DNA of 52,424 bases, from assembly GCA_029781595.1 (NCBI GenBank), contig JAKOWJ010000271.1, positions 1 through 52,424 on the forward strand, read 5' to 3'. The position numbers were made by a program, and so were the translations under genes. The notes under the pieces are model-generated. The model was not told where the DNA came from. It saw only the letters and a list, made by a program, of their open reading frames with translations, and did no database searches. Source of the DNA: Pseudomonadota bacterium. Its GTDB lineage: Bacteria; Pseudomonadota; Gammaproteobacteria; Burkholderiales; Usitatibacteraceae. Shown here in pieces: positions 50,229 to 52,424 of the stretch (positions are counted from its first letter, which is position 1; every line of letters starts with the position of its first letter).

Positions 50229-50750
50229 CTACGAGATCCATGTACCCATTCCGATTAGTCTGCGGGTGCCCATAACATACCAAGCGTCGAGCACCCATTC
50301 GCCTCCACCCCAAAGGCCGGCGATCTGATACTCGTGGTAGGTGAGAAGAATTGCCGGCGCGATTGGAATCGTGACGAAGAATTGAATATACGGATGGGAG
50401 TCCCAAACGCGCCCGTCTCCCTTGGCCTTGAGCTTCTTGTATTGAGCGATCTCTGCCGCGGCGAGGTCGGTATGTACGCGCGGAGCGCCGAGTGCCCACG
50501 TGATTCCATAAGCCGCAACAATCACCAGAACGGCCCGATGAGACAAGCTGGGCAAATGTAGCCGGCGCCGCGTAAACCACCACGCCACCAAGGTTGCGGA
50601 CAAGACAACGGCCGTGACCAGCGCCGCATAGCTAGTACCTTTGCTGAAGCCAAGCAACACGAACGCGAGTTGCCCAACGACGACCAGCGCCAATGCAAAC
50701 GTGATGATGGCGCACAGAATGGCGACTACTTCGCGCACCGGCTGATTCAT
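50229..50750 (-). CDS. Multi-TM membrane protein (cassette gene)
   Basis: The 173-residue product has hydrophobic segments at about residues 8-34, 41-59, 73-88 and 123-138, and a polar tail (YVMGTRRLIGMGTWIS). It starts at an ATG 5 bases from attC-3. No family recognised. As in other cassettes, no ribosome binding site is visible and translation probably relies on leaderless or coupled initiation. Confidence 0.65.
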   Translation of the reverse strand: MNQPVREVVAILCAIITFALALVVVGQLAFVLLGFSKGTSYAALVTAVVLSATLVAWWFTRRRLHLPSLSHRAVLVIVAAYGITWALGAPRVHTDLAAAEIAQYKKLKAKGDGRVWDSHPYIQFFVTIPIAPAILLTYHEYQIAGLWGGGEWVLDAWYVMGTRRLIGMGTWIS

Positions 50751-50754
50751 TGAC

Positions 50755-50850
50755 GCCTAACGATTGAGTTGAGCGGCCCGGCTCGCCGGCCGTTCGCGCC
50801 TGAGAGGCGCGCCACATTGCCACTTGGGCCGCTCGAACGCGTTGTTAGCC
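50755..50850 (-). repeat. attC-3 (intact cores)
   Basis: 96 bp, ends GCCTAAC and GTTAGCC. The body has a different centre (CGGCTCGCCGGCCGTTCGC). Confidence 0.92.
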
Positions 50851-50851
50851 T

Positions 50852-51619
50852 TCATACTCTCCCGCCGATTCGTGCGTCGAGATAATGAAGCAGCGATCGC
50901 GCAACATTGACGACCAGCATCGCTTCAGCTGGCGAAAGCAGCGCGTGGTTTGGGTGCGCCATGCTGCCTCGATTACGCAGGGGATTGAGGGCATCAAGAA
51001 TTGTCGCGCATGACATAAGAACGCGATCTACGTCGCCCGCCCTCGCGCCCAAGTCCTGAAGCGCCGGGTGCTTTATTCGAAGTAACTTAAACAGAGCCGT
51101 TGTGGAGGCATCGTCAGGATACGAAATGCCTGCAACATCACAAACTGCCAACAGATAGCCATGCAGTGAGGTGTGGACTCGGTCAACGCCACTTAGCGCG
51201 CCCGACGTTGCAATAAGCGCTTCGGCGTCTTTAATGGCCTGTGACACAACTGCCGACGTAATTTGGGGACTAGGACTTGCGACAGCGCCGCCGGCTTCAA
51301 GCCTCTGGGCAATCTCCAGAAGGCGCAGCTTCAAGTCGGCCGTTCGCGTTTCGGGGCTGCCAGGTGCCCCAATGGGACATCGCTCGACAATCCCCCGAAT
51401 TATCTTTGCTTGTTCGTCGGGGGGCGCTGATGAAAGGATAGTGATAAACCGGTCCCGAGTTGTTCCAGAGTACTGCGGAGCGTCCGGATCAATCTCCAAA
51501 TTGCAGAACTCTGGGTAGAACTCCCTATGGGTACGGTAACTAAAGTCGCCCAAGTACCCGCCGGTGCCTCCGATCCACCGATTTACTACGAGCATCAGTT
51601 CAGATTTCGCAAGTGGCAC
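50852..51619 (-). CDS. Abortive-infection (AbiJ/Abi_C HEPN-like) protein (cassette gene)
   Basis: The 255-residue protein starts at a GTG at 51619 (PLAKSELMLVVNRWIGG). The N-terminal domain (about residues 5-85: GGYLGDFSYRTHREFYPEF, TTRDRFITILSSAPPDEQAK) resembles AbiJ-type N-terminal domains. The C-terminal domain (about 148-245) matches Abi_C: VHTSLHGYLLAVCDVAGISY, LFKLLRIKHPALQDLG, LDALNPLRNRGSMAHPNHAL, with the HEPN RNase-like Rx4-6H motif in RNRGSMAH. Such proteins abort phage infection by cutting RNA. The cassette position suggests a mobile antiphage gene. No toxin partner is needed for AbiJ-like proteins. Confidence 0.82.
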   Translation of the reverse strand: MPLAKSELMLVVNRWIGGTGGYLGDFSYRTHREFYPEFCNLEIDPDAPQYSGTTRDRFITILSSAPPDEQAKIIRGIVERCPIGAPGSPETRTADLKLRLLEIAQRLEAGGAVASPSPQITSAVVSQAIKDAEALIATSGALSGVDRVHTSLHGYLLAVCDVAGISYPDDASTTALFKLLRIKHPALQDLGARAGDVDRVLMSCATILDALNPLRNRGSMAHPNHALLSPAEAMLVVNVARSLLHYLDARIGGRV

Positions 51620-51633
51620 GGCGGCGGGATGAA

Positions 51634-51729
51634 GGCTAACGACTGAGTTGAGCGGCCCGGCACAGCACGTCGGCCGCGGCGAGACGCGGCCCACCTTGCT
51701 TACCGGGCCGATCGAACGTGTTGTTAGGT
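51634..51729 (-). repeat. attC-2 (intact cores)
   Basis: 96 bp, ends GGCTAAC and GTTAGGT. The right arm is slightly changed (GGGCCGATCGAACGTG). Confidence 0.92.
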
Positions 51730-52209
51730 CTCACGGATATTCCCCACCTTCTCATTTAGCCAATCGAAATTTCGCCAGTATTTTGGGTGCCCCCCTGCCT
51801 TTGATCGATGTTCTTGCAAGAACGGCTCGAGGACCTGGTGACAATGGGCGATGCTTGGACCCCAATTGGCAGCAATGAGATCGATGGGCGCAAGGCCCGC
51901 CCTAAGGAGTGCAGCCGCTACGTCGTAATTTGATGCAACGAGGGCGGCCCGCTGTCTTTCGGAGCCGGACCATTCGGTGAGAGGTCTATTGGCCAGGTCT
52001 TCTCGGACACACCGGCGAGCTTCCCTAACCTCCGGTGCCTGCAAGAACTCCACAAGAGCAAGTGAACTTTGGGCCACAGAAGTCTGCTGCATTGTGTGAA
52101 GCTGATTTGCCATCACCGAAAGCTGCCGGTAATAGACGCCGAGCGTGGCAAAAATGGCAACGGCGACGGCCCCTTGAAGCACCAGCGACCATGTTTCGTA
52201 GGTCGTCAT
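51724..52209 (-). CDS. DUF4760-like membrane-anchored protein (cassette gene)
   Basis: The 161-residue product begins MTTYETWSLVLQGAVAVAIF, with an N-terminal TM segment (about residues 8-26), then a helical cytosolic domain (QLHTMQQTSVAQSSLALVEF, PEVREARRCVREDLANRPL, NYDVAAALLRAGLAPIDLIA). This layout fits DUF4760, a family often found in accessory regions. Function unknown. The ATG at 52209 follows GGGGAAACA. Confidence 0.72.
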   Translation of the reverse strand: MTTYETWSLVLQGAVAVAIFATLGVYYRQLSVMANQLHTMQQTSVAQSSLALVEFLQAPEVREARRCVREDLANRPLTEWSGSERQRAALVASNYDVAAALLRAGLAPIDLIAANWGPSIAHCHQVLEPFLQEHRSKAGGHPKYWRNFDWLNEKVGNIRET

Positions 52210-52223
52210 TGTTTCCCCGTGAG

Positions 52224-52319
52224 ACCTAACGATCGAGTTGAGCGGCCGGGCACGGTGACCCTGCCGCGGCCAGACGCGGCCCACCTACGCCACACGGCCG
52301 CTCGAACGGTTTGTTAGGA
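52224..52319 (-). repeat. attC-1 (intact cores)
   Basis: 96 bp, ends ACCTAAC and GTTAGGA. Rightmost site; the next gene's stop lies in its right core. Confidence 0.92.
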
Positions 52320-52424
52320 GTCATCTGCTTCCAACTGCGACTGAAGCGCTTGGACATCCAGTCCGGACCCAAGCTCAACGATAAACGTCGGCTCCGGCGA
52401 CACTGCCACGACCGACACTAGTGC
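52314..52424 (-). CDS. C-terminal end of a cassette protein cut by the window edge
   Basis: Thirty-six codons are open from the right edge to a TAA at 52314-52316 inside attC-1. The tail reads TFIVELGSGLDVQALQSQLE. The protein is unknown; its start and most of its sequence lie to the right. Confidence 0.6.
   Translation of the reverse strand, partial: ALVSVVAVSPEPTFIVELGSGLDVQALQSQLEADDS

Larger units (their letters stand above)
45465..52424 (-). mobile_element. Integron gene-cassette array (runs off the right edge, no integrase in window)
   Basis: Twelve attC or attC-like sites separate mostly single minus-strand genes. In minus-strand orientation each site reads RYYYAAC, an arm with GAGCGGCC, a variable centre, GGCCGCTC, then GTTRRRY. 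The right arm has one extra base (GGCCGCTCGAAC against GTTGAGCGGCC), the extrahelical base that sets attC orientation. Every cassette gene points left with its attC downstream, so the attI site and any integrase should lie beyond 52424. Nine sites of uniform 96-bp length suggest a sedentary chromosomal integron rather than a class 1 platform. Confidence 0.9.

Noticed and set aside
47925-52319. CRISPR array
   Set aside because: The repeats are 96 bp with internal dyad symmetry and are separated by genes; direct repeats with short uniform spacers are absent.

Overview
The window is very GC-rich, densely packed DNA from a proteobacterium. A betaproteobacterium is my best guess, from the IPTL-CTERM-like segment, the form of the integron attC sites, and the microcystin-dependent-protein and RimJ/L gene mix. 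No rRNA, tRNA or other marker fixes the taxon. Almost every gene lies on the minus strand; only a DUF6916-like gene (5.0 kb), a methyltransferase (27.3 kb) and a GFA-domain gene (32.7 kb) are on the plus strand.

Region 1 (1-45.4 kb) is a chain of small, mostly single-domain genes in co-directional runs, very often coupled by ATGA or GTGA stop/start overlaps. The same families recur: eight GNAT acetyltransferases, five VOC/glyoxalase-fold genes, three GFA zinc proteins, four NTF2/SnoaL-like genes, two SRPBCC genes, two glutathione S-transferases, two SAM methyltransferases, two alpha/beta hydrolases, two cupins plus a remnant, and many small secreted, lipo- or membrane proteins. It reads as a housekeeping-poor detoxification/modification region. 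Unusual architectures are a VOC-isochorismatase fusion (19.2 kb), a lipoprotein-glyoxalase fusion (38.7 kb) and a double-DUF1801 gene with a strong internal ribosome binding site (25.5 kb). Several short remnants (34.1, 40.3, 41.3 kb) mark gene decay.

Embedded in it (5.0-14.6 kb) is a distinct surface cluster. It holds a 2,119-residue exported protein of Ig-like modules and a C-terminal beta-helix-like region, three tandem paralogous phage-tail-collar (MdpB-type) proteins, a Tat-exported protein, a GNAT and a DUF6916-like protein. The giant protein carries an IPTL-CTERM-like segment at residues 164-190 instead of at its C terminus. A perfect 25-bp inverted repeat resembling a REP element lies inside the Tat gene.

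Region 2 (45.47 kb to the right edge) is a gene-cassette array of an integron: twelve attC or attC-like sites, nine of exactly 96 bp and closely alike, separate minus-strand cassettes. Reading from the right (integrase-proximal) edge, the cassettes encode a truncated protein, a DUF4760-like membrane protein, an abortive-infection (AbiJ/Abi_C-HEPN-like) protein, a four-TM protein, a secreted protein, a small soluble protein, a small membrane protein, a BrnT/BrnA toxin-antitoxin pair, a HAD phosphatase, a Gdx/SugE-type SMR exporter, a membrane protein and a PhyH-like dioxygenase. No integrase is in the window; if it survives it should lie beyond the right edge. The six right-hand attC sites keep both AAC/GTT core triplets, while all six left-hand sites carry core lesions, so the distal half looks fossilised. 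The array is less GC-rich than region 1, as expected for captured DNA.
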